Shown piece after piece: positions 28,915 to 37,421 of a stretch of 64,000 nt of DNA. Each line of letters opens with the position of its first letter. The stretch's first letter is position 1. A program made the translations under genes and the position numbers. The notes beneath the pieces are model-generated. The model saw only the letters and a list, made by a program, of their open reading frames with translations, ran no database searches and was not told the origin of the DNA. This DNA comes from Bacillus sp. Marseille-P3661. GTDB lineage: Bacteria; Bacillota; Bacilli; Bacillales; Bacillaceae_J. Where the stretch lies: assembly GCF_900240995.1 (NCBI RefSeq), contig NZ_LT965956.1, positions 186,001-250,000 on the forward strand, written 5' to 3'.

Positions 28915-28944
28915 GACACTTTTCATTATGAAAGGTGTTTTTTT
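28915..28944 (+). terminator. Rho-independent terminator
   Basis: ACACTTTTCAT pairs with ATGAAAGGTGT and is followed by TTTTTTG. Confidence 0.82.
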
Positions 28945-29019
28945 GTGACAAACTTTTACTAAGATCCTATGACAAAAATTTTGCATTGTTTTATAAAAAT
29001 AATTCTTTCATTCACCCTG

Positions 29020-29047
29020 CAATTCCACTACAATTGTAGTGGAATTG
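29020..29047. promoter_or_regulatory. Perfect 28-bp palindrome upstream of the sensor kinase gene
   Basis: The half-site CAATTCCACTACAA is followed with no spacer by its exact reverse complement, centred between 29033 and 29034. It ends 9 bp before the AAGGAG ribosome site of the kinase gene. It could be an operator for a dimeric regulator or an RNA hairpin near the ribosome site; it lacks a T tract. Confidence 0.6.
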
Positions 29048-29075
29048 TTTGAAAAAGGAGTGAGATCTATAGTAG

Positions 29076-31235
29076 ATGGATACGATTTTAATATCCCAGA
29101 ATCCAATATTAATAACTGTTGCAATCTTATTGACAATAATATCTTCTTATACAGCATTTGATGTATTTTCGCTATTTCGTTTTTCTGAACGGAATAAGCG
29201 ATTTTTATTTCTTGGTGCTGCTTTTTCCTTAGGAATTGGAATTTGGATTATGAATTTCTTTGGAATGTTATCTATAGAAACACAGCAATCTATTTCATTT
29301 TATATACCACTTGTTGTACTTTCTATGATATTAAGCATTGCATTTTCAGGTTTAGGCTTTTACGCAGTAAGTCATCAGGAGTTGAAATTTCCTAATTTAT
29401 TATTTGGAAGCTTTCTTGTAACACTTGCATTTTTATCTAGTCATTTTATAAGTACGTATGCGATCAATATGACAATTACCTATAATCCGCTGATTATTGC
29501 AGTATCGTCACTTTTAATATTTGGGGCATTTCTTTTTACTATATGGGTATTATTTTATGCAAAGAATATCTTCAAAAGAAATCATACCTGGTTAAAACCT
29601 TTGAGTGCACTTATCGTTTCAATTGCAATTATTCAAAGTCATTTCTTATTTAACCGTGCCTTAACAATTACTTATATTGATAGTCAGCCTAATCAAATTT
29701 TCTTATCTGAAACCTTTGTATTTTATCTAGTACTGTTCGTATGTATATTTGTTATTACTGGATTGATAGCATCTAGCACAATCGTTGGTAACAGATTAGC
29801 GAGTAGTAATACCTACTTAAAAGATATTCAAGCTGCACTGGATGTTTCAACTGTTGTAGCTGTTACTGATGCAAAAGGTATAATTACGTATGTTAATGAT
29901 AAATTTGTTGAAAAGTCAAAGTATACACGTGAAGAGTTACTTGGTAATAAACATTCAATTTTAAATTCAGGCTATCATCCACCAGAATTTTTTAAAGATC
30001 TGTGGAAAACAATTGGTGAAGGTAACGTATGGAAGGGTGAAATTCGGAATAAAGCAAAAGATGGTAGTTATTATTGGATGGACACAACGATCATACCTTT
30101 TTTAAATAGAAAAGGGAAGCCCTATCAATATGTAGCAATCCGTAGTGATATTACAGATAGAAAACAAGCTGTAGATCAACTCAAATCAACATTAAAAGAG
30201 CTAAGTGATATAAAATTTGCACTTGATCAATCATCCATTGTTGCCTTTACTGACCATCGCGGAATTATAACAAGTGTAAATGATAAATTCTGTGAAATTT
30301 CCGGTTTTGATCGTGAGGAACTAATTGGGCAGGACCATAAAATATTAAATTCGAATTACCATACTAAGCAATTTTTCAAAAATCTGTGGAAAACAATAGG
30401 GCATGGTGAAGTATGGAAAGGTGAAATTCGAAATAAAGCAAAAGATGGAAGTTATTATTGGGTGGATACAACAATTATTCCATTTTTAGATGAGCAAGGT
30501 AAACCATATCAGTACCTATCGATTCGGAATGATATTACTGAACGTAAAAAAACGGAAGATATGCTACATCGCCAAGATAAGTTGGCTGCTGTAGGACAGC
30601 TAGCTGCGGGTGTTGCCCATGAAATTAGAAACCCTCTTACATCTATGAAGGGCTACACTGAATTTCTTCGAATGGATGAATTGAATGAACAAAGACTTGA
30701 GTTTTTCGACATTATTTTAGATGAAATAGAACGGGTTAATTTAATTGTTGAAGAGTTTATGTTGTTGGCTAAACCTAAAAATGTAAAACTTGAAAACAAA
30801 AACATTGTTCCTATCATTAGGAATACAATTTCTTTACTTGAGTTTGAAGCTAGAAAAAAGCAAATTTATTTAAAGTTTGAATCTAATACAGATGATATTC
30901 ATGTCATTTGTGATGAAAATAGTTTAAAACAAGTATTTCTGAACTTCATTAAAAACGGAATGGAAGCCATGCCTAGTGGTGGAGATCTTATTGTAACAAC
31001 TACTGCAGAAGATGGTCATGTGGACATTTCGATTCGAGATACAGGTGTAGGAATTCCAGCAGACAAATTAAAAAAACTGGGTGAGCCATTCTTTACAACT
31101 AAGAAGGAAGGAAATGGTTTAGGCTTAATGGTGAGCTTTAAAATAATTGAAAGCCATAATGGTACTGTCTTTATCGAAAGTGAAGTCGGTAAAGGAACTA
31201 CCTTTAATATCCAATTACCATCGCAAACGGCATAA
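29076..31235 (+). CDS. Membrane sensor histidine kinase: MHYT-like, two PAS domains, HisKA, HATPase
   Basis: A 719-aa orphan kinase. Residues about 8-245 form seven membrane segments in the MHYT layout, but the usual metal-ligand MHYT motifs are degenerate (MNFFGM, SHFIST, SHFLFN). Two PAS domains follow (about 250-365 and 372-490), nearly identical in long stretches (WKGEIRNKAKDGSYYW in both), indicating an internal duplication. HisKA has the phospho-acceptor His515 (VAHEIRNPL); the N box is FIKNGMEAMP, G1 is DTGVGIP and G2 is GNGLGLMV. AAGGAGTGAG precedes the ATG. No response regulator gene is adjacent, as for the sporulation kinases feeding Spo0F; that role is inference. Confidence 0.88.
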   Translation: MDTILISQNPILITVAILLTIISSYTAFDVFSLFRFSERNKRFLFLGAAFSLGIGIWIMNFFGMLSIETQQSISFYIPLVVLSMILSIAFSGLGFYAVSHQELKFPNLLFGSFLVTLAFLSSHFISTYAINMTITYNPLIIAVSSLLIFGAFLFTIWVLFYAKNIFKRNHTWLKPLSALIVSIAIIQSHFLFNRALTITYIDSQPNQIFLSETFVFYLVLFVCIFVITGLIASSTIVGNRLASSNTYLKDIQAALDVSTVVAVTDAKGIITYVNDKFVEKSKYTREELLGNKHSILNSGYHPPEFFKDLWKTIGEGNVWKGEIRNKAKDGSYYWMDTTIIPFLNRKGKPYQYVAIRSDITDRKQAVDQLKSTLKELSDIKFALDQSSIVAFTDHRGIITSVNDKFCEISGFDREELIGQDHKILNSNYHTKQFFKNLWKTIGHGEVWKGEIRNKAKDGSYYWVDTTIIPFLDEQGKPYQYLSIRNDITERKKTEDMLHRQDKLAAVGQLAAGVAHEIRNPLTSMKGYTEFLRMDELNEQRLEFFDIILDEIERVNLIVEEFMLLAKPKNVKLENKNIVPIIRNTISLLEFEARKKQIYLKFESNTDDIHVICDENSLKQVFLNFIKNGMEAMPSGGDLIVTTTAEDGHVDISIRDTGVGIPADKLKKLGEPFFTTKKEGNGLGLMVSFKIIESHNGTVFIESEVGKGTTFNIQLPSQTA

Positions 31236-31435
31236 AAAGTCTCCGCTATTGGATTTTTTGTGCCGTTTCAATAGGGTTTGGTAGATGAACCTAACTAAAG
31301 TATGAGCTTATACTAAATCCGCTTTTAGTAGTTCTGAAGATATATCGAAATAACTTAAATATCTAATTGGAAGAAAATTGGTATTGAGAACATTGCCGTA
31401 AGATGTTTTAATAGTATTTGTAAGGCAGTCACATC

Positions 31436-31487
31436 AACTTTGAAGTCGAGCTTTTGAAAAACAGCTTTATTTCAAAGTTTTTTTTAT
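31436..31487 (+). terminator. Terminator-like hairpin upstream of the S-layer gene
   Basis: AACTTTGAA (31436-31444) pairs with TTCAAAGTT (31471-31479), with further pairing of AGCTTTT-like inner sequence, followed by a run of eight T. It probably ends the kinase transcript or isolates the S-layer gene. Confidence 0.7.
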
Positions 31488-31551
31488 GGCCATTTTTTGA
31501 TCTACACAGTATCATTTTATCAACTGTAAATTAATTGGTAATGAGTTACTA

Positions 31552-31589
31552 TTGAATGATTGATTGATAGAATGTTATAGTAATATAGT
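31552..31589 (+). promoter_or_regulatory. Overlapping promoter candidates of the S-layer gene
   Basis: TTGAAT (31552-31557) pairs with TATAGT (31576-31581), and TTGATT (31560-31565) with TATAGT (31584-31589), each with an 18-bp spacer. Two staggered promoters would fit a highly expressed gene; consensus match only. Confidence 0.4.
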
Positions 31590-31693
31590 AAGTTAAAACA
31601 TACTAAATAGATCGATTTTATCAAATATAACTAATTTCATTTATTCAAATTGAAGAAAAAATAAATCCAACCATACTAGGAGGAATTTTATAT

Positions 31694-34300
31694 ATGACTA
31701 ACCAATCTAAGAAAATCAACAAGTTTGTAACAGCAGCAGCAGGAGCAGCAGTTGTCGTATCAGCAGTCGCACCAGCAGCAGGAGCAGCTTGGACAAACAC
31801 GCCAGATTGGATGAAAGATTCATTACAAGATCTAGTAAACTACGGTGTTATTGATGCCGATGCAACAGTACGTGCAGATGGTGAAGTTACGCGTGGAGAA
31901 GTTGCCTTATACTTCGCTAGAGCTTTAAATTTAGATATGGAAAATGTTGAAAATCCAGGATTTGCGGATGTTCCAACTTCACATAAATATTACAAGGCGA
32001 TCGCGGCATTAGCGGAAGCAGGCAAAATGAACGGTACAAAATTAGGTTTCGAACCAGATCGCGTGATTAACCGTGCAGAAATGGCATCATTATTAGTTAA
32101 AGCATTCGGTTATGAGTACGGTAATGGCGAAAGCTTAAAGTTTACAGACATGCAAGGTGCAGAATGGGCTAAAAATGCGATTGCAGCACTTGTTGATGCA
32201 AACATTGTTTCAGGTGTAAACGAAGCGAAAACATTATTTGCGCCAATGGCAACGTTAACTCGTCAAGATACAGCAGCATTCTTACACAAAACAATGGTAG
32301 CACAAGGCGTAAACTTTGCAGCACTTGTGAAACAAGTGGATGCAGTTACAGCCGTTACAACAAAGGGTGTAGATGTAGTATTCCCTAAAGTGGAAGAAGC
32401 ACGCGAAGATGTAACGATTACAGTTTTAGATCCAAATGGTAACGAAGTTGCGGTGAAGCCAGTGAACCTTGAAATCGGTGATACTGAAATTTCATTCACA
32501 TTTGAAAAAGAATTAGACGAAGTGGCTAACGGTATGTGGGTAGTCGGCGGCGTTGAATTTGATACGGCAGCCGTTGCAGCAGTTAAAGAAGTAAACGAAG
32601 CATCTAATCAAGTAGAATTATACGAAGCGTTATCTTCTTCATACTTCAACAACGTAAAATCTGATAACATTGTGAAATATCAAGAAGCATTAAACGCTGC
32701 AGATGAAGATGAGAAGAATTCAGTGGCGAAAATCCAAGCTATCATTAACGATGTAAACCAAGATATCGTATCTTTAAGTGATAAAGAAGATGCAGTTAAA
32801 GCGGTTAAAGATGCAGGCACGAACCAATTAGAATTATTAGCAGCTCTTCATAACTTTGATCGTGTGAATGCGGATTGGATCGTTGAATATCAAGCAGCAC
32901 TACCTGCATTAGATGGTGAAGTAGAAGCAACATATGAACTTCTTCAAAACATGATCGACACAGTGAATGAAACTGAAGTGGATGCAGCCATCACAGCAGC
33001 AGTAGCTGGTTTAGATGCTGAAGATGTGGAAGACGCAATCGAGCTTGTAGAAGACTTTATCAAAGCAGATGACGAAGAAAAGAAAGAAACAGCCAAAGCG
33101 GACCGCATTGAAACATTAGAATTACATGCAGCATTAATTAACATTACAGCTGCGAACACAAATGCGAAATTAATGAATGCTTTACAAGCATACGCAGATC
33201 TTAACGAAGATTTCGACACGGACATCATCAACGATACGCTTTTAAAAGAATACCGTCATGCCTTAGCAGCTGTAACAACTGCGGCTGATAAAAATGAAAT
33301 CACTGAAATCATCGAGATTTTTAAAGATGTTCATACTGCAGCCATTGCAGACGCAGTAGACGCAATCGCGGCATTAAACGAAGATGCATCAACTGCAGAT
33401 GTGAAAGCAGCCTTCCAAAAGCTAGCGGATGTATCTAAAACAACGCAAGATGCATTTGATATGGACACTGTAGTTGAAGAGTCATTAGAAGATTATTTAA
33501 CAGAGCTTGTCGGCGCTACAATCGAAACACAAGCAGATGTTGAAGGCGTGATCGCATTTGTGAACAACCCAACGAATGCATTAGCCGAAATCAATACGGC
33601 ATTAGCGAACGCAGCAACGACTGCAGATCAATTATTCGAGTTATTACAAGACAACTCTTTAACATTAAACAACTTAGTTGAAGCAAACAAAGCACACTAT
33701 CTAGCTGAAAAAGACTTATTAGCAGCCATCGTAGCTGACATCACAACAACTTCAGAGTTAACAAATGACCAAAAAGCTGAAAAAGTAGCAGCGGTTAAAG
33801 ATGTTGTAACAGCTGAAAATGCTTTAGTTGAAATCAACGACGTAACATCTGTAACAGCAATGAAAGCTGAATTAGATCAACTAGCAGTGGCTGGCGTAAG
33901 CATGGCAGACTTCACAACAGAGGTAACAGCTTATATTGACCTATCTACAACTGCAAAGTTAGAAGTAGCTGAGCTTATAGTAGAAACAAAAACTGAATTC
34001 AACTCAGTTGAAGAAGTTGTAGATGCGATCACAGCACAAATTTCAGCACGCAACACCATGCTTTCAGCTGTGAACAATGCAGGTATTGAAGCGACAATTT
34101 CTGAAATGGATGCAGCTTTAGAAGCAGTAGACTATGATGCGTATAACAAGCTTTCAGCAGTTCAGCAAATTGCCGTAGCTGAAGCGTTCGTCAACAACTT
34201 CCCAACAGAAACAGTCAATAACACTGAGGCTCAAGTAAACTATACAACATTAACAGCAATCAGAGCAGATATCGATAAAGCAATCGCTCAAGTTAAGTAA
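31694..34300 (+). CDS. S-layer protein with SLH anchoring domains
   Basis: An 868-aa exported surface protein. A signal peptide ends at APAAGA (about residue 31). Three SLH domains (about 32-200) bind pyruvylated secondary cell-wall polymer: each has the F/W-x-D...A-I-x-x-L-x-x-x-x-I-x-G pattern, e.g. FADVPTSHKYYKAIAAL and FTDMQGAEWAKNAIAAL. The remaining 660 residues are Ala-rich and helical, with diverged repeats (ELYEAL, ELLAAL, ELHAAL; VNxxWIVEYQAAL-like lines), not the Ig-like folds of many S-layer proteins. No cysteine is seen. AGGAGGA precedes the ATG by 9 nt. Consistent codon choice and a long leader suggest high expression. Confidence 0.9.
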   Translation: MTNQSKKINKFVTAAAGAAVVVSAVAPAAGAAWTNTPDWMKDSLQDLVNYGVIDADATVRADGEVTRGEVALYFARALNLDMENVENPGFADVPTSHKYYKAIAALAEAGKMNGTKLGFEPDRVINRAEMASLLVKAFGYEYGNGESLKFTDMQGAEWAKNAIAALVDANIVSGVNEAKTLFAPMATLTRQDTAAFLHKTMVAQGVNFAALVKQVDAVTAVTTKGVDVVFPKVEEAREDVTITVLDPNGNEVAVKPVNLEIGDTEISFTFEKELDEVANGMWVVGGVEFDTAAVAAVKEVNEASNQVELYEALSSSYFNNVKSDNIVKYQEALNAADEDEKNSVAKIQAIINDVNQDIVSLSDKEDAVKAVKDAGTNQLELLAALHNFDRVNADWIVEYQAALPALDGEVEATYELLQNMIDTVNETEVDAAITAAVAGLDAEDVEDAIELVEDFIKADDEEKKETAKADRIETLELHAALINITAANTNAKLMNALQAYADLNEDFDTDIINDTLLKEYRHALAAVTTAADKNEITEIIEIFKDVHTAAIADAVDAIAALNEDASTADVKAAFQKLADVSKTTQDAFDMDTVVEESLEDYLTELVGATIETQADVEGVIAFVNNPTNALAEINTALANAATTADQLFELLQDNSLTLNNLVEANKAHYLAEKDLLAAIVADITTTSELTNDQKAEKVAAVKDVVTAENALVEINDVTSVTAMKAELDQLAVAGVSMADFTTEVTAYIDLSTTAKLEVAELIVETKTEFNSVEEVVDAITAQISARNTMLSAVNNAGIEATISEMDAALEAVDYDAYNKLSAVQQIAVAEAFVNNFPTETVNNTEAQVNYTTLTAIRADIDKAIAQVK

Positions 34301-34323
34301 TCGTGCTTAAATTGTTAATTATG

Positions 34324-34353
34324 CCAATCACATTATGTGGTTGGTTTTTTTTA
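34324..34353 (+). terminator. Terminator of the S-layer gene
   Basis: CCAATCACA pairs with TGTGGTTGG (one T-G pair) around a short loop, then eight T. Confidence 0.88.
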
Positions 34354-34510
34354 TATAATGTTAACTATTTTAATCTACATTTATTTACAAATTTATATTT
34401 ATTTTGTAAGTTTAATAGAAAAGAACAACAAAATTCACCAAAGATAGTATATGATAGTAATGTGATATCAATTTGCTAGCATGTACTATCATTTATAAGG
34501 AGACCAGATT

Positions 34511-34705
34511 ATGGCTGAACACGAACGAATCCAATTAAATCTTAGAGTCACAAAAGAGACTTCACAAAGACTAGATGAAATCGTAACTTATTATGAGCAA
34601 AACACTAAATTTGGGAGAGTTTATAAAGCAGATGTATTAACCGATATTATCGAAAAAGCCTATGCTGCAATGCTCAAGCAAAATTCTTTTAAAAAACAAT
34701 TCTAA
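34511..34705 (+). CDS. Ribbon-helix-helix (CopG/Arc-like) protein, 64 aa
   Basis: The 64-aa product fits one RHH domain: an N-terminal strand RIQLNLRVTKET, helix A SQRLDEIVTYYEQN, a turn, and helix B YKADVLTDIIEKAYAAM. Residues Q, N and R of the strand would contact DNA. AAGGAGACC precedes the ATG. It has no toxin partner next to it, so a regulator role is more likely than an antitoxin one; targets are unknown. It sits between two surface-protein genes (S-layer and GH18). Confidence 0.72.
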   Translation: MAEHERIQLNLRVTKETSQRLDEIVTYYEQNTKFGRVYKADVLTDIIEKAYAAMLKQNSFKKQF

Positions 34706-34854
34706 AATTATTACATAACCATTATCTAGTAGAAGGAAGTATTGTCATAATGACTGCTTCCTTTTTTATATTTAAAGGAAAACAAAGAAATGTGTCGAAT
34801 TAAAGGAGTGGTAAAGATGTAATTTTAAAATTTAGAAGAAAGTGGGGAATAGAT

Positions 34855-36315
34855 ATGCATAGATATTCTAAACAACTTGCCTTACTATTACTAATAATGA
34901 GTTTAATAGTTTTGGTCAATGTAGAAAAAGGATACGCAGCTGAAAAAGTTAATTTTTCATATATTTATTCAATTTCAAAGAATGAATATATAAAACATGT
35001 TGATCGCGCTAATAATAGCATTAACATTGTATCACCTAATTACTTTGATTTATCTAAGACTGGCGATCTTATTATTACTGCAAATTTTGACGGTAATTTC
35101 ATTAAAGAGATGCATAACCGTAATATTAAAGTCGTACCTTTTTTAAGTAATCATTGGGATAAAGAATCCGGATTGAATGCGTTGAAAAATGCGGATGTAT
35201 TATCTACTAAAATAGTCGAACAAGTACATAAAAATAATTTAGATGGGGTTAATATTGATATTGAAGGTTTGTCACATACTGAACGGGACGCTTTTACAGA
35301 ATTCATTAAAACCTTAAAGAGCAAAATGCCTGTCGGTAAAGAGTTGTCTGTTGCAGTCGCTGCTAATCCTAAAGAGTCTAAAATAGGTTGGAACGGAAGT
35401 TATGACTACAATGCACTCGCTAAATATGCTGATTATTTGATTATTATGGCCTATGACGAAAGCTATCGTGGCAGTAAAACTCCTGGTCCAGTAGCAAGCA
35501 GTGAGTTTATTGAAAAATCGATTCAGTACGCATTAAAGGAAAATGTACCAAGTAATAAAATTGTATTAGGAATTCCTTTTTACGGAAGAATGTGGAAAAG
35601 TGACGATGTTATAGCTGGTAGTGGATTTTTAGGTGAAAGTGTTTGGATGTCAAAATCAGCCGCACTTTTAAATCAATTTGGCGGAAGGTCAGAGTATGTG
35701 CCAGAAAAAGCAAGCATGGTTGCTAAATTTACGATTTCAGAAACAGATTCACCATTTAAATTATTTAGTTGGAAAGATCCATTAACACCTGGGGATTATG
35801 AACTTTGGTTCGATAATGATCAAACTCTCCAAAAGAAATTAACATATGTAAATCAATATAATCTAAAAGGAACAGCTAATTGGAGTTTAGGTCAGGAATC
35901 AACCTCGATTTGGACTGCATATAAAACATGGCTTAATCCTACAGTGGCTGTAAGTAATCCTACAGATATAGAAGTTTATATTAATGGTGAGCATCAAGTG
36001 TTTGACCAAGTACCTATCATTCAATCTGGTTCAACTTTAGTACCAATGCGTGGGATTTTTGAAGCACTTGGGGCTGTGGTAAACTGGGATGCTGAAACGG
36101 GAGAAATTACAGCAAGAACAAGTCATGCTTCTATTTGGCTTAAGGCTAATTCAAAGAATACCACAGTAAATGGTGTATCAAAAGAGATTGACGTACCCGC
36201 GCAAATAATCGCTGGAAGAACTTTAGTTCCGTTACGCTTTGTAGGTGAGGCACTTGGTGCAACTGTTACATGGGTAGCAGAGACTAGAGATGTATTAATT
36301 GATAAAGCACTGTAA
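34855..36315 (+). CDS. Secreted glycoside hydrolase family 18 protein with a stalk domain
   Basis: A 486-aa secreted protein. A signal peptide (about 1-29) ends at GYAA. The GH18 barrel (about 32-360) carries the catalytic DGVNIDIE, with Glu137 as acid, followed by ADYLIIMAYDE and VLGIPFYGRMW. Residues about 370-486 form a copper-amine-oxidase-N-like stalk domain: LVPMRGIFEALGAVVNWD and a repeat LVPLRFVGEALGATVTW. GH18 proteins of this form in spore formers (YdhD, YvbX, SleL type) act on N-acetylglucosaminidic bonds in peptidoglycan or cortex; the exact substrate is inferred. GTGGGG precedes the ATG weakly. Confidence 0.88.
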   Translation: MHRYSKQLALLLLIMSLIVLVNVEKGYAAEKVNFSYIYSISKNEYIKHVDRANNSINIVSPNYFDLSKTGDLIITANFDGNFIKEMHNRNIKVVPFLSNHWDKESGLNALKNADVLSTKIVEQVHKNNLDGVNIDIEGLSHTERDAFTEFIKTLKSKMPVGKELSVAVAANPKESKIGWNGSYDYNALAKYADYLIIMAYDESYRGSKTPGPVASSEFIEKSIQYALKENVPSNKIVLGIPFYGRMWKSDDVIAGSGFLGESVWMSKSAALLNQFGGRSEYVPEKASMVAKFTISETDSPFKLFSWKDPLTPGDYELWFDNDQTLQKKLTYVNQYNLKGTANWSLGQESTSIWTAYKTWLNPTVAVSNPTDIEVYINGEHQVFDQVPIIQSGSTLVPMRGIFEALGAVVNWDAETGEITARTSHASIWLKANSKNTTVNGVSKEIDVPAQIIAGRTLVPLRFVGEALGATVTWVAETRDVLIDKAL

Positions 36316-36319
36316 ATTG

Positions 36320-36347
36320 GGGATACGATTAGGTATCCCTTTTTTTA
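36320..36347 (+). terminator. Rho-independent terminator after the GH18 gene
   Basis: GGGATAC (36320-36326) pairs with GTATCCC (36333-36339), followed by seven T. Confidence 0.85.
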
Positions 36348-36374
36348 TGTTCTGAAAACAAGTTATTTTAGTTC

Positions 36375-36620
36375 TCATTGTAACGCACGTGCTGTTTCTT
36401 GAAGATGTCTAAATAGCTCTTTTGCATGTAGAAAATTTGAACGCTGCTCCTCTGATATGGTTTCAATGTCTACTCCAGTTATCATTTGTTGGGCAAGCTG
36501 TAACTGTTGTTGGGCTATTTGAAAATGTTGTAAATCTTCATTACTTTGTGCATGCAGTAGAGCATCATGGGCTTTTTGTACGCAATGTACAACATCATTG
36601 ACTTGAGTAGTTGTTTTCAT
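36375..36620 (-). CDS. Helical hypothetical protein, 81 aa
   Basis: ATG at 36620 with GGGAGGTAA upstream. The product is predicted as two or three helices rich in Gln, Ala and His (VHCVQKAHDALLHAQ, then IAQQQLQLAQQMI, then FLHAKELFRHLQETARAL), with one cysteine. This four-helix-bundle-like pattern is common among small Bacillus spore-period proteins, but I recognise no specific family. It converges with the GH18 gene. Confidence 0.6.
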   Translation of the reverse strand: MKTTTQVNDVVHCVQKAHDALLHAQSNEDLQHFQIAQQQLQLAQQMITGVDIETISEEQRSNFLHAKELFRHLQETARALQ

Positions 36621-36682
36621 AATAAATATATTACCTCCCTATAAACCTGTGAAATATGCAAATATCAATTATTAATGTTTTT

Positions 36683-36772
36683 CGCGACTTTTTTTAAAAT
36701 TCCAAGTAGAGGTTGTACAACGTAGACAACCTGAATATGAATGGATAGATGAGTTGTTTTTGAAAAAGTCGT
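36683..36772 (+). promoter_or_regulatory. Structured leader of the LysE-family gene
   Basis: CGACTTTTT (near 36685) can pair with AAAAAGTCG (36762-36770), enclosing AGGTTGT (36710-36716) / ACAACCT (36726-36732). The outer arm ends about 20 nt before the gene start. No known riboswitch motif is recognised. Confidence 0.35.
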
Positions 36773-36789
36773 GAAAAGGGGATTTACCT

Positions 36790-37419
36790 ATGAATGTGTT
36801 TATTAGCTATATTTTATTGGGCTTATCGTTAGCAGCACCAATTGGGCCCATTAATGCAGCACAATTGGATAAAGGAATTAAATATGGATTTCTTCATGCA
36901 TGGCTAGTTGGTGTAGGGGCCGTTGTAGCCGATGCCATCTATATGCTAATCGTATATTTAGGTGTTGTACAGTTTATCTCAACACCATTTATGAAAACAT
37001 TTCTTTGGCTGTTTGGAAGCTTTGTCCTTTTATATTCCGGAATTGAAAGTATATATGGTGCAAATAAAATAAATTTAGTGAATAATCGTCGCGAAGACGA
37101 ATCCAAACTTAAAACTTTCTTCTCTGGTTTTTTTATGTCCTTAACCAATCCATTATCGATTTTATTTTGGTTAGGAATTTATGGTTCAGTGTTAGCGCAA
37201 ACAACAGTTACATACGGGCCAAGTAAACTAATTTTGTATAGTTCTGCAATATTTATAGGTCTACTTATTTGGGATATAGCGATGGCTAGTGCTGCAAGTG
37301 TTTTTCGACGATTCTTAACAAATCGCGGTTTAACAATGGTTTCACTGTTATCGGGTGTTTGTCTTATTTTATTTGGCATTTATTTCGGTTACCAAGCCTT
37401 TAAGCTGTTAATAAGCTGA
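36790..37419 (+). CDS. LysE/RhtB family exporter
   Basis: A 209-aa membrane protein with about six segments. The LysE-family start SLAAPIGPINAAQLDKGIKYGFLHAW (conserved PxGP followed by GxxxG) is clear, and FMSLTNPLSILFW is the second family motif. These proteins export amino acids or related compounds; the substrate is unknown. GAAAAGGGG precedes the ATG. Its stop lies two bases from the stop of the convergent amino-acid permease gene, with no terminator between. Confidence 0.85.
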   Translation: MNVFISYILLGLSLAAPIGPINAAQLDKGIKYGFLHAWLVGVGAVVADAIYMLIVYLGVVQFISTPFMKTFLWLFGSFVLLYSGIESIYGANKINLVNNRREDESKLKTFFSGFFMSLTNPLSILFWLGIYGSVLAQTTVTYGPSKLILYSSAIFIGLLIWDIAMASAASVFRRFLTNRGLTMVSLLSGVCLILFGIYFGYQAFKLLIS

Positions 37420-37421
37420 TC

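Larger units (their letters stand above)
31236..31693. other. Leader region upstream of the S-layer gene
   Basis: 458 bp without a protein gene. It holds a terminator-like hairpin at 31436-31487 and overlapping promoter candidates near 31552-31589. The stretch 31590-31677 would be a transcribed leader of about 100 nt, common for S-layer genes. Confidence 0.5.

Noticed and set aside
34511-34705. Antitoxin of a toxin-antitoxin pair
   Set aside because: The ribbon-helix-helix gene has no adjacent toxin-like gene; its neighbours encode surface proteins on separate transcripts.
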